Source: Nelumbo lutea (lineage: Eukaryota; Streptophyta; Magnoliopsida; Proteales; Nelumbonaceae). From it: a DNA stretch of 64,000 nt. The stretch covers positions 53,433,759 to 53,497,758 of the forward strand of contig JAKGHH010000003.1 in assembly GCA_022828595.1 (NCBI GenBank). Reading direction: 5' to 3'. Position 1 is the stretch's first letter, and the number at the start of each line of letters is the position of its first letter. Below, in pieces: positions 47,494 to 57,690 of the stretch. Made by a program: the position numbers and the translations under genes. The notes beneath the pieces are model-generated. The model ran no database searches, was not told where the DNA came from, and saw only the letters and a program-made list of their open reading frames with translations.

Positions 47494-48023
47494 TGTTTGG
47501 GTTATGGTTGAGCAGGCCTCGGGTGCCACGTGTACCTCTGTGGCCGCCTTATAACTTTATTTGCGTCGGCACCACATCAAATGGTCAAGCGCAATCAATA
47601 CAAGAGAACACCATATGGATAAGGAGGATAGCTCCGTCAGGGATTAGATCTTATCCCGAAGACCTCAACAAACAATCTCATCCTCACAACCCCGAAAGCC
47701 TTATCCAAACAGGACACAGATCCTCAGCTATAAAAATGTAACCCACACTCAAGGTAAGGGGTCTAACTTTTGAACTCCTCAGCACCTAACTGCTCTATTG
47801 CCCGAACCAGTATTACTCTCAACTGCTCAGCCCGACCAACCATTCTCCTCGACTAACTTGAGCATCGGAATACCTACTCGAGGAATAACTCCTCGGACCT
47901 CTAACCACTTTCTTGTTTTCAGATCTTGGAGTGTGACTTCATCCTTCCACCTCAACCTTGCCTAATTGGCAGGATTATCTGAGTGCGACCTCGGCTTGGA
48001 ACACCTCAAATCAAGCAACATCA
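47494..48023 (+). repeat. 3' LTR of the Tat element (530 bp)
   Basis: Starts TGTTTGGGTTATGGTTGAGC, ends GCAACATCA. Pairs with 41181-41712. CTACT follows at once. Confidence 0.9.
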
Positions 48024-48028
48024 CTACT

Positions 48029-48409
48029 CGAGCTCAACTCGTTGAATACTCAACTTCAACTTGTAGATAATCAAGTTCAAGCTAAGCTTGAGTATTTAAT
48101 CAAATTGATATTTGAGTTTCATAATACTCATCGCAAACGATTCGTGAGCCTAATCAAGTTCATACATTTTTATTTATAATACTCTTAAAATATTATATTA
48201 TTGAATATTTTATTATTCTTTTACCTAGGGTTGTTTTTTTTGCATTTTATTTGTTCTTTGCTTCAGCCTTTACTCTACTGCTACCCTTTGTCCTCTAAGT
48301 TCAAATGTGTTGAATTGAATTGATACTTGAGTATGTCAAGTTGAAGTAGCTAGTTTTTGTCAACTTCAAGGAATAGTGTATCAACTCGGTTCGACTTGAC
48401 TACACCCCT
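48029..48409. mobile_element. Main part of the MITE hosting the Tat element
   Basis: Starting CGAGCTCAACTCG and ending AACTCGGTTCGACTTGACTA and CACCCCTAT. Read on the minus strand, the right end is ATAGGGGTGTAGTCAAGTCG, the inverse of the left end at 41155-41180 (GGGTGTAAGTGAGTCAAGC). Without the Tat element and one CTACT, a MITE of about 410 bp remains. Confidence 0.7.
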
Positions 48410-50757
48410 ATCTACCACTTCAACCAATCTTCCTTCTCTTTATTGTAGGAAATTTGTTCCAACACTTGTACCTCATCCCTAGTTCCACCCTTCTTCCGCT
48501 TTGTACAAATGTTCCCATCTCTATAAGCTTGTACCTTTTCCTTAATCCTTTTAGTGTCTTCTCTGATGAGCTTACCTGCTCTTGCTTACAAACAGCTAGA
48601 GAAAAATACAGAAAGGAGGTGGAATATCTCAATACAACCTAGGTCCACTTACCTATATACCCTCTATAATCCTCACCCCTCACCTTGGTTGAGTGAAGTA
48701 ATTGTATTGGACCAACACCTCTCGTTTTATGTGGCCATAGGCCGGAGCAGCCAGATCCAAAACACTACTTCACTTAATGTGTGAAAGTGAAACACATTAT
48801 CTACATTTAAATAGAATCAGAATTAAATTAGGAGTCATGCAATTGGTTGTTATAAATAAGTATACAATGAATAAGTAGGAATGACAATGAGGTAGGAATC
48901 ATATTCCTTGCCCCTAACTCTAACCCTAACCCTGATCCCCATCGAATAGAAACATGCTAGTGAAAAATCAGCATTCAACATTTAGTTGGTTGTGGAGGGG
49001 GTGGTCGTCCTGCAGAACAATAAACTAGTGTTGATGCATGTAGAGCTTATGCTTATTATTGAGATTTGAGAACAATCTTTCCAAATCCTTCAATGGCATG
49101 CTTTAGCATTTACTCTCCCTAATGGCATGACCACAATTACTGCATGCATCATAGGGAAAATCATTTATATAATGATGGTAATTAATCAAGGCCCCTGTCG
49201 ATATGTGATCATGCTAACATATTTGAACAAGTGATTTTTTATCTTCGTGTGTGGATAGATGATGAAACCAATCTTTCAAAACCTGACCCAGATTTTGAAT
49301 TATTTTTTATTTTGGGTCGTGGGTCACTGGTTCGACCATCCAAATCGAATGGACTAGATCATGCCATATCAAGTATAGAGTCTATAGACATATCTTTTAT
49401 CAATAAATAATATATAATTATATTTTATATAAAAAAACTATCCAAAATAAAAATGACTCAATCATGCATTTGAGTGTAAAGTTATAGCCTTTAAACGTTG
49501 CACATACATTGAGGTGCAATCAATGGTGATCGGTCAACAATTCAACTACCTCACTTTTTTTTTTCTGGATTTATTTACCAAAACTTCCGATACAATACCC
49601 TCTTTTTTATTTAATCAATAAAAAACCTCTTCCTTCTTATATCAAGTGATTTAATCAATTCAGCTTTAATAAATTCTGACATAAGCTCTTAAAATGGTGA
49701 TTTTGGGGCTTTCTGCTTTCATTCTCAAAGTTCACTGAGAGAGAAAGAAAAAGGAATCTAAACCTAGAAAACTAGTATGCTTTGAAATAGCTTCACTTTC
49801 AGTTAAAGTACTCAAGTGGGAAGTTTTGGCATTCAATGCTCTTGGAAGGAATGATGATACACATCTTCTCCCAGCATTCCCCACAAAATAGTGTCACTCC
49901 CTCTTCCAAGTTATTGCAACGAATATATCCTTTAACCATAGGGTCTCACACTCACAACCCTCTTGTGTGTCAATCGGTACTAATGGACATAAGAATTTCC
50001 AATTGAATTGATCTAAAGTTGTTTTTTATGACATAAACATGTTCCCTATTTTCGCAGAAATGCTTTATGGCAGTTTCGCTTGCAAAGAGAGGCATTCTTG
50101 TGAGATCGATCTAGAGCCAGGAAGCATAATGATCATCATTGTATTTTAATACACAACCACATCTCTTTCAGTCATTAAGATTTTTCTCAATGTATCCAAG
50201 CGTATTCATTTATTTCCACTACATCTATATATATCTTAAGTGTATTGCAGTATGTATTAGATTTTTAAAAAAAGTTGAAAAAAAAAATCTTGAGTTTTAG
50301 AGGTTGTTTTTGAGGTTTTTTCTTTAAGATTTTACAATCCGATAATGTGTAGGGATGATTTGATGAATTCGGAAGAGGAAAAAAGGCTTTTGGAGAGAAT
50401 TAAAAACCTTTTTTCTCAAACATTTTAATTCATTTTTTGCCTACAAGAAATCATATTGTATCAGCGGATGCACCCCGATACAACTACGATACGACCCCAA
50501 TACGCCCCGATATGGGATCGGCATAATGAAAAGATACGACACAAATGATTTTGTGGCATTTCCTGTGTCAATCCCTTAAAGATACGATATATATAAGTCG
50601 ATATGGGCCAATACATTGCACAATTTTAAACCTTGAATGAGATCGTAATAAGAATTCGAGGCACCAACACAACAACTCTAAACCCTTAAAAACCGTAAAC
50701 CGTAATTATAAATCCAAAGGTTAATGTGAAAATGCCATTGGATGAATGCCTCCAACC
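48410..50757. other. Intergenic, AT-rich, with a charged coding-like remnant and a GATACG foldback
   Basis: On the minus strand at about 48422-48600 is LIREDTKRIKEKVQAYRDG, then KRKKGGTRDEVQVLEQISYN, similar in style to the remnant at 40939-41153. A segment at about 50455-50625 has repeated GATACG-type phrases (CGATACAACTACGATACGAC, then CCAATACGCCCCGATATGGG), a kind seen in foldback repeats of some plants. The rest shows no gene. Confidence 0.4.
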
Positions 50758-51241
50758 TAGGGCTGTCAATGGGTTGGTTTTGCCTGGTTGTCTCAATTGA
50801 ACCGAACTAAATATGTTGATTTTGGTTCCATGATTTTGCCCCAATTAATAATCGGGTCGATTTCGATTCTTGCTTGTCCCGAACCAACTATTTTTTAAAC
50901 ATATATAATGTTTCATAATTTATTATATTTATATTTGAAATGGTAAATTTGATAGATAATTTATATGGTAATATTGATTAAAAATGTTTAATTTATTAAC
51001 ATATAAATAATTTAGTACTTTACCATCATTTTTATAAAGATTATATTATCAAAATTTACGTTTTAAGTTATTATTTAAATAAATATAATTTTCAGAATAA
51101 TTGAGTCTATTGGATAAGACCCGATAGGACCCGACCATTAATCGGGATGGTTTTGGATCCATTTTTTGTCCCGATTAATAATTGTCAGGACGGGTTCTAC
51201 CTAAACCCGACCCAGACCCTACTCGTTGACGGTCTACTCTA
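50758..51241. mobile_element. hAT-type MITE with perfect 8-bp TSD, upstream of the PPR gene
   Basis: The left end is TAGGGCTGTCAATGGGTTGG and the right end on the minus strand is TAGAGTAGACCGTCAACGAG. CTCCAACC lies on both sides (50750-50757 and 51242-51249). The 8-bp target and the TAGGG terminus suit hAT elements. There is no transposase gene, and the interior is AT-rich. It ends only 259 bases before the PPR start codon. Confidence 0.85.
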
Positions 51242-51499
51242 CTCCAACCGTGTAGAGCCAAGTATTTTATCAAGAAAACACTACCATTCATGGGAACTCT
51301 TGCCATGTGGCAAAAAAAAGCCATGGAATCTCATATGGAGTCGCAGAGTCATGGGACATGCAGAAAGATGCTTGCCTGGGCGTTGAGTTGCACCTTGCAC
51401 GCGCAGAAGTTCACTGTTTTGGGTTGCCATTCGCTAACTCAACACTCGGAAGTCGGAAGGGATTCATTTTTGCTCTTTGTATGAAAAATAAGAACGTTA

Positions 51500-53350
51500 A
51501 TGCTTCTTCCGAGTGGAGTGAAAAGTGTGAAATCCATTCCCGCCATTTCTCCTCAAAACCCTGCCAAGGCCTTGTCTTCTCTCTTCAGCCTCACTAAAAC
51601 ACTTTCCTCTCTCAAACAACTACACGGGCAAATCATCATAAATGGACTTCATCGATTGGTTCTCTTCGGCTCCAAGATGTCCAATGCTTATATCGAAGTG
51701 GGTTTCCTGGAAAACGCCTCCCAGACTTTTGAACAGATCTCCTCCAAGAACCCACATTCATGGAACACAATCATCTCCGGATATTTCAAGGACGGACGGT
51801 TTTCTGATGTTTTGCATCTCTGTAAAAGGATGTGGGGGGAGAGACATACAGCTGATAGTTTCAATTTGGTTTTTGCGGTTAAGGCTTCTGTTGGATTGTG
51901 TAATCTACGAATGGGGCAATCTGTTCATTCTCATGCTATCAAATCGGCATTAGAGGGTGATTCTTATGTTTCGCCCTCACTTATGACCATGTACGTTGAG
52001 TTGGGTTCTCTGGAAGAGGCCCAGAAGATTTTTGACAGAGTTTCCGAGAGAAATGATGTTAGTTGTGGTTGTATGATTAGAGGTTACTTGAATTTTTCCA
52101 AAGAATATGAAGTTTTTGAGTTGTATCATGAGATGGTTAGCGCTGGTTATGAATTGGATTCGTTTTCAGTGGAAGGTTTAATTAGAGCCTGTGGAAATGT
52201 TTGTGCTGGTAGAGAAGGAAATGCACTTCATGGATATTGCATAAAAAGGTGCTTCATGGATTCTGTCATCTGTTTACAGACATGCATCGTGGATATGTAC
52301 ACGAAGTGTGGCTTGCTCGAATGTGCACTCAAATTGTTCGAAGAAATCTCTGATAAGGATGTTGTTTTATGGAGTTCAATGATTGCTGGCTTTTCAAAAA
52401 ATGGTAGAACTTGGCAAGCAATTTCCCTTTTCCATCAGATGTTGGAAGAGTCAATAGTGCCAAATGCAGTAACGTTTTCTAGCGTTCTTCCTGCTTGCTC
52501 ACACTTGGGTTCTCTGCAACTAGGAAAGGCTATTCATGGATATGTTACCCGGAATGATTTTGAATTGGATGTGGTAAGCTATACTGCTTTTATTGATATT
52601 TATGCCAAATGTGGCCATGTTTGGATAGCCTACAGAATGTTTAATAAGATGCCTGAGAGAAACGTATATTCTTGGAGTGCAATGATCAATGGATTTGGAA
52701 TACATGGTTTGTATTCTGAGGCATTTAATCTTTTTTCTCAAATGATGTCTGAAAACCTTGAACCCAATTCTATTACATTTGTCTCAGTCCTGTCTGCTTG
52801 CAGTCATTCAGGTAGGATAGAAGAAGGATGGCGCTATTTCCATTCAATGAGCAGGGATCACGGAATTTCCCCTGCAGAGGAGCATTATGCATGCATGGTT
52901 GACCTATTAGCTAGGGCAGGGCAAATTGATGAAGCAGTAAATTTTGTCAACAATATGCCAATCCAGCCTGGTGCTAGCATTTGGGGAGCGCTATTGGGAG
53001 CTTGTAGAATTCACAAAAAAGTTGAATTAGCAGAACAAGTGGCTAAGAAGCTGCTTGTTTTAGAGCCTGATCAGTCAGGCATGTATGTATTGCTTTCTAA
53101 TATATATGCAGCTGTTGGGATGTGGAGAATGGTGAAGAAGATGAGGGGAATGATGAGTGAGAAGGGACTTAATAAGATTGTTGGATTTAGCTTGATTGAA
53201 GTTGGGAAGAAAATATATGTATTTAATGCAAATGATAGATGTGTTGATAGAAACATTGGAATTGAGAATGTTTGGAGTTCACTACAAGAACAAATGAAAG
53301 AACATGGTTACTTGCCTCATATCAGTTTGGCTCATGATATGGATGACTAG
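51500..53350 (+). CDS. MEF3: PLS-class pentatricopeptide repeat protein, E-type (MEF3-like)
   Basis: Intronless, 616 codons, uninterrupted. These proteins bind single-stranded organelle RNA, and E-type members recruit the machinery for C-to-U editing. The N-terminus (about residues 1-40) is rich in Ser, Pro and Lys with few acidic residues, consistent with an organelle transit peptide. Repeats follow from about residue 55 to 500: KNPHSWNTIISGYFKDGR, ERNDVSCGCMIRGYLNF, DKDVVLWSSMIAGFSKNGR, ERNVYSWSAMINGFGIHG and EEHYACMVDLLARAGQ. The E motif region contains MYVLLSNIYAAVGMW and GFSLIEVGKKIYVF. The DYW deaminase domain is absent: the protein ends soon after YLPHISLAHDMDD. The overall flow resembles Arabidopsis MEF3 (At1g06140), a mitochondrial editing factor. 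I recall that from memory, so treat the symbol as provisional. The ATG at 51500 is chosen because it gives a plausible transit peptide. Confidence 0.9.
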   Translation: MLLPSGVKSVKSIPAISPQNPAKALSSLFSLTKTLSSLKQLHGQIIINGLHRLVLFGSKMSNAYIEVGFLENASQTFEQISSKNPHSWNTIISGYFKDGRFSDVLHLCKRMWGERHTADSFNLVFAVKASVGLCNLRMGQSVHSHAIKSALEGDSYVSPSLMTMYVELGSLEEAQKIFDRVSERNDVSCGCMIRGYLNFSKEYEVFELYHEMVSAGYELDSFSVEGLIRACGNVCAGREGNALHGYCIKRCFMDSVICLQTCIVDMYTKCGLLECALKLFEEISDKDVVLWSSMIAGFSKNGRTWQAISLFHQMLEESIVPNAVTFSSVLPACSHLGSLQLGKAIHGYVTRNDFELDVVSYTAFIDIYAKCGHVWIAYRMFNKMPERNVYSWSAMINGFGIHGLYSEAFNLFSQMMSENLEPNSITFVSVLSACSHSGRIEEGWRYFHSMSRDHGISPAEEHYACMVDLLARAGQIDEAVNFVNNMPIQPGASIWGALLGACRIHKKVELAEQVAKKLLVLEPDQSGMYVLLSNIYAAVGMWRMVKKMRGMMSEKGLNKIVGFSLIEVGKKIYVFNANDRCVDRNIGIENVWSSLQEQMKEHGYLPHISLAHDMDD

Positions 53351-53950
53351 GTGAAGGATGCTTTGTGGTTAGAATTTAATGTTGGCAAATTGACTTGGGG
53401 TTCTGAAAAACTTGAGCAGGAATGCAAAGTTGACTACAAAGAATTTGAATGTGGTTAGGGATGCCGATCTGTAGCATATTTGGTCAAGTTTAGGACAGCC
53501 TTTGTTGGGTTGGTTTGGGTTTGGGCTAAATGAGTCTAACCTCTCAATTCATTGGACTTGGCCAAGATTGGATTTTGCTAGCTCTGACCCATCCGGTCAC
53601 CGTCCCCTGTATATAAAGGGGTAGTCTTGTAATTTCCTCTAAATTGTAATTTGAATCTTTTTTTTGGTCCTTTAATGAAATTTGAAACTGTTTATCGTGA
53701 AACTTTCCTGCATACACAACAGGTGACAACACAGCAGATGGATATTTACAATGGAATGTTCATGAAACCTAAATAACAGGTGATACAGTGACATTGAAGA
53801 ACAGCCTTCACTTAGAACAGGGGGTACTGTTCACAGGGATGGGCTAGGTAGTGTTGGTTGGAACCCTATAGCGTCAGGGTGGGTTCAGTACTTCTGTTTC
53901 ATTTAATTGGGTTGGGGGTAGGTTTGGTAGCATGTCCTTAGGGTGGGGAT
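53351..53950. other. 3' region of the PPR gene, no second gene
   Basis: AT-rich. T-rich runs and AATGAAA-type signals at about 53660-53690 could end the transcript. A 62-codon minus-strand frame is not recognisable. Confidence 0.45.
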
Positions 53951-54312
53951 TAGGGGTGTCAACAGTATTCGAAAATCTGATTTCAAATTCATGATTCGAC
54001 ATAATCGAATCAAATTTCGGATATGACCTGATTCGATTCGATAAATATCCAAATTTGACTGATTACTTAATTCTTATATAAAATATTTAAATGTTTTATA
54101 TAATTTATATTATATTTATATACTTTCTATAAATAAAATATTCATTTTATATATTTATTACTTACCTAAAATAATTAATTGATCAAATTCGAATTGAATC
54201 TAATCACATATTCGAATATTAATTGAATTCAAATTCGAATATTAATTTTCATTATCTGTCGGATATCGAATCGAAATCGGATATTGACTGATTCGATCCC
54301 TTTACACCCCTA
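53951..54312. mobile_element. hAT-type MITE, TSD about 8 bp
   Basis: The left end TAGGGGTGTCAACAG and the right end TTTACACCCCTA are inverted. Flanks are GTGGGGAT (53943-53950) and GTGGAGAT (54313-54320), 7 of 8 identical. The arms carry repeated TCGAATC and ATTCGAA phrases. Confidence 0.8.
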
Positions 54313-56920
54313 GTGGAGATCGGATTGAGGCAAACACATACCAAACATGAAACCTGAGCTGTCAATATTCCTAGGGGTGATTATCTCAAATGCAAGTAAG
54401 AATTATTCTTTGATTATTATGAGGAGGATCATAATGAGGAAACCAAGTTAATGTCAAACTTTGCTGGTACAATGGTACTAATTGAAAGAGAAAATTTTGT
54501 TCACCAATCAAAGTTGTTTTTGACTCCCGATTGGCAGGGAAAGGCCAAGAATTTATGGACCTGCCAATTGCATTACACCATTTTTCTTCAATCTCATCTG
54601 AGCAGTCTAAGCTGGGTTACATACCCATGGTTGGCACTTGGTTTTTGGAGCCTAATGTGGTATTCATGATGCACCAAGGCACAATCTTTTCCCTTGTAGT
54701 GCATGTTGATTTTCATGTGAATGTTCCTTCTGATTTTGGGATTAACATCCCAAGCGTCATGCAATTTGTTTTAAGTTTATTGTATTTATTTTTTAATTTA
54801 CATCTGCAAGGGAATTCCTATAACCTATAAGAGTAATTTTGGGTTGGTATTTTAGTGGATCTGCCTATATATGTCAAGTAGTAGTTTATGAGAAAGGATG
54901 ATCTTACTGTTTAATTTATCTTTGATTTACTCTATGTTTTTTCTGAAAGATGTCTCAAGATCAAAACCCAACTATTATTATAGGATCAATTGAATTTGGT
55001 GTTAAGCGTCCTTTACCAACTCTGGAGTCAGACTACCTTTTTTTTATGTTTGGTATTCCCTTCCCTGAAGTTCTTTGTGTTTTTCTCCCCTCCACTTCTT
55101 TTTCTTAAGTTTTGTCTCTTCTCCTTCATTTGTTTATGCCTCCTGCCCCATATCCCGGAGTTTCTTTATATTTTTAGCTCTGCTAGTTTGAGTTCTTTGC
55201 CTCCCCTTGTGTTCTCTTGGATGTTTTTGATTCAAATCCACCCCTCATCACCGTTGTTCCCTTCCTCCATGACACACAAATAGAGAGAACACCGGCAAGA
55301 AGCTAGGGTTGCGCATGCAACAGCCCAAGTAGGTAACTCATGCACCAAAGGCCCCATGTTGCCTCCAAGATGTCAAACTTTGCAGCATGTGACGATTCTT
55401 CATGTGACTACACCTTGGTATCCAGATTCTCAGCTTATAGACCTTGAAAGGCACATCTTAAACCATGCCCAAGTGGGTCAAATATCAACTTGATTTTTCT
55501 GCATTCCTACTACTTTGAATCAAAATGATGATTATTGCTTCTTAAGAATGTTGTTTGCTTGCAAATTGCAATATTTCCTGTCTACACACTTGTAGTAAGC
55601 CTAAGTCATCCCCATGTTAACAGGTCTAATGAAAAGAAGTGATGTGATTTTTAAAAGAAGCCTAAACATACCTGAGACGGTTACTGGAAGTTGCATCCTA
55701 ACCTGAAACCTGCACAAGTGGTGAGTCCATTTCTTCATCTAATCCCATGCCAGCATCTACTAGTCATTCTTCACTAGAGAATCTTTCAGTAGCCAGAGTA
55801 GAATTTATGAGGTACAGTAAGTATCTGAGCCAGCTGGAGAACACAATAAAGAGTATACAGGCACTGGTTTTACTGATTTGCTTAGACAGGTACTTGAGCA
55901 ATAGTCAACCATGCATCTGTATTAGGTAATCAGAGTTCCCTTGATAGCCAAATTAGGTGTTTCTGATCACATGGCCAATGTATCCTTAGTCCTTACTCTT
56001 TGAGAATGGCAAGCACTCACTGCCGAGTCTCTCTCTTATGAGGCAGTATTACTTTCCATTTCAAGAATGTGATCTTCCATGCACATTTTTTCAAATTAAA
56101 TTATAAACTTGCTTAGGAAAACTCCAATACAAGGTGGGACATAGGGTGGCATGGACAAGGGGTGAGGGAGTGAACATGTGGCCAACCTACATGAATATGG
56201 ATATCGAGAATTATACCTCTTCTGAGTTCTGATAAAGCTTCAAGAGAACAATATGGATAGAAAGTGGAGTTGGTATTCTACAAGTTCACACTTGACAAAC
56301 TTTGTAGGTATCTTTTGTCGTGGATTGAGAATAACACTCTGTGTGTGTGCACACATGCATGCATAACGGAGTTTGTATTCTACAAGTTCACAATTGACAA
56401 ACTTTGTAGGTATCCTTTGTCATGGATTGAGAATAACACTGTGTATGTGCACACATGCATGCATGCATGCACATGCATGTACCCCTCTTCTGTGAACAAT
56501 TTTTCATGCTAAATTATAAAACCTGCTTGGGTAAACTCCAATGCAAGGTGGGGCATAGGTTGGCATAGATTTAAGGGGTGAGTGAACAAACATGTGGCCA
56601 ACCTGGAGTGAACATGAAGCCAAATTTGAGGATTCCTTGTCCATTGGACAATTTGGATCTGCCACATAACTTCATGTGGCAGACATGGGGGAGGGTGTGC
56701 AGGGAAAAACCAATGTGGCCTGCTTTACCCTGGTAGGAAATCTTTTCTCATATGGGCATGCATGTGCTTGTGTACTACAGTGTAATGTGAATGTATGCAT
56801 GAATATGACCATATAAATGCATGCACCACTTTTTGCACTATTTCTAACCATGGTACATGCATAAATTCACATTCACAATCACTTTCATACCATTGTTGCA
56901 ACCTTTGGTATATAGTTCAG
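54313..56920. other. Intergenic with duplicated segments; some coding-like scraps
   Basis: A frame at 54531-54830 (MAGKGQEFMDLPIALHHFSS start) and one at 55747-55929 look slightly protein-like, but I cannot assign them. They may be exons or debris of the PARP-related locus that follows. A pyrimidine-rich tract (CTCC/TTCT) runs at about 55040-55270. Duplicated segments at 56.1-56.6 kb are listed separately. Confidence 0.4.
56099..56610 (+). repeat. Nested duplications around 56.1-56.6 kb
   Basis: The phrase GGTATTCTACAAGTTCACAC with the following CTTGACAAACTTTGTAGG occurs at about 56267 and again near 56372, as a tandem unit of about 105 bp. A second, wider pair (AAATTATAAACTTGCTTAGG at about 56097 and its near copy at about 56510, each followed by CTCCAAT and GTGGCCAACCT) brackets it. 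ATGC repeats at about 56450-56480 separate them. Confidence 0.85.
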
Positions 56921-57510
56921 CAAAGGAATCTATTTTGCTGACCTGCTCAAAAACATTGCCCATTATTTCCATGCAGACAAGAAGAATCCAGCAAGTCTGA
57001 TGCTTCTTGGTGAGGTGACCTTAGGTGAGATCTATGAACTCAAGAAAACCTTGCTAAGTCCATGACACATCATCGAAGTTACATTAATACTTAATACATG
57101 TATGATGTAACAGATATTTGCATTTATATTGTTGTCATTACATTTAAGTAATAGATCTACAGGTACATTTAGTATCAAGTACTGATGCATATATGACACT
57201 GGAATTGCTTATTGTCATGGACATAATATCTATTCCATATTCCTGCATTGGAGTCGTTTATCTTTACCCCTGATTTCTATTTTCATCTAACTTCTGTTTC
57301 TACTAATATTTCCCACCACTGCACATGGAGAAACCTCCAAAAAGAAAGCACTCAACCAAGGCCTTGACATGAAAGATACCTAAGGAGTCGAGACCATGTG
57401 AAGTGGATGGATGATGTGGTTGTGCCATGTGGAAAACTGGTGCTGTCAAAAGTTAAGTCTTCTGAGCTAATGTATGAAGATATCCTGTATGAAACAGCTC
57501 AGACTAGAAA
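56921..57510 (+). pseudogene. PARP1-type poly(ADP-ribose) polymerase, C-terminal fragment
   Basis: Exon-like piece 1 (56921-57050) follows an intron-like TTCAG. It reads GIYFADLLKNIAHYF, then KKNPASLMLLGEVTLGE and IYELKKT. This is the catalytic-domain signature of PARP1-class enzymes (they attach ADP-ribose to nuclear proteins after DNA damage). Piece 2 (57325-57510) reads MEKPPKRKHSTKAL, a stop, a frame change, then [20 protein letters not shown] and [11 protein letters not shown]. The catalytic Glu region is present but altered. Internal stop, frameshift and loss of the final residues make it a pseudogene. The remaining domains were not found upstream in this window. Confidence 0.82.
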
Positions 57511-57690
57511 TCGGATTTGGTCCTCACAAGACCGTGCTCGCACCGTTCACACAGTCGCTTGCATCCTTGCATTGGGAATATCTCCCCATGAAAAAAAGCA
57601 TACAGTACAGAGATATTCCCAATGCACAGCTGTAAAAGGCTGTGCGAACGGTGTGAGCGCAGTCTTGCGAGCACTGAAGCCGATCTCTCC
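57509..57690. mobile_element. Foldback MITE at the 3' end of the PARP pseudoexon
   Basis: Left arm CACAAGACCGTGCTCGCACC followed by GTTCACACAG. The right arm, on the minus strand, has GCAAGACTGCGCTCACACCG. The core has a hairpin with GGGAATATCTCC and GAGATATTCCC. The same family as 26204-26402. The PARP reading stops being recognisable exactly where this element begins. Confidence 0.75.

Larger units (their letters stand above)
41181..48023 (+). mobile_element. Tat-type Ty3/gypsy retrotransposon, complete structure, TSD CTACT
   Basis: 6843 bp from 5' LTR to 3' LTR. CTACT lies directly on both sides (41176-41180 and 48024-48028). A primer-site-like stretch with TTGGCGTCATTTGTGGGAA follows the 5' LTR. 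In plant gypsy elements this region normally reads TGGCGCCGT then GTGGGAA. Inside are degenerate gag, RT, RNase H, a second archaeal-type RNase H, integrase, and an antisense ORF before the 3' LTR. The double RNase H and antisense ORF are typical of the Tat lineage. The LTRs differ at many positions (I estimate about 15% by eye), so the element is old. Confidence 0.92.

Noticed and set aside
48905..48945. Interstitial telomere repeat
   Set aside because: Only two or three CTAACCC-like units, and the plant type would be CCCTAAA in longer arrays.
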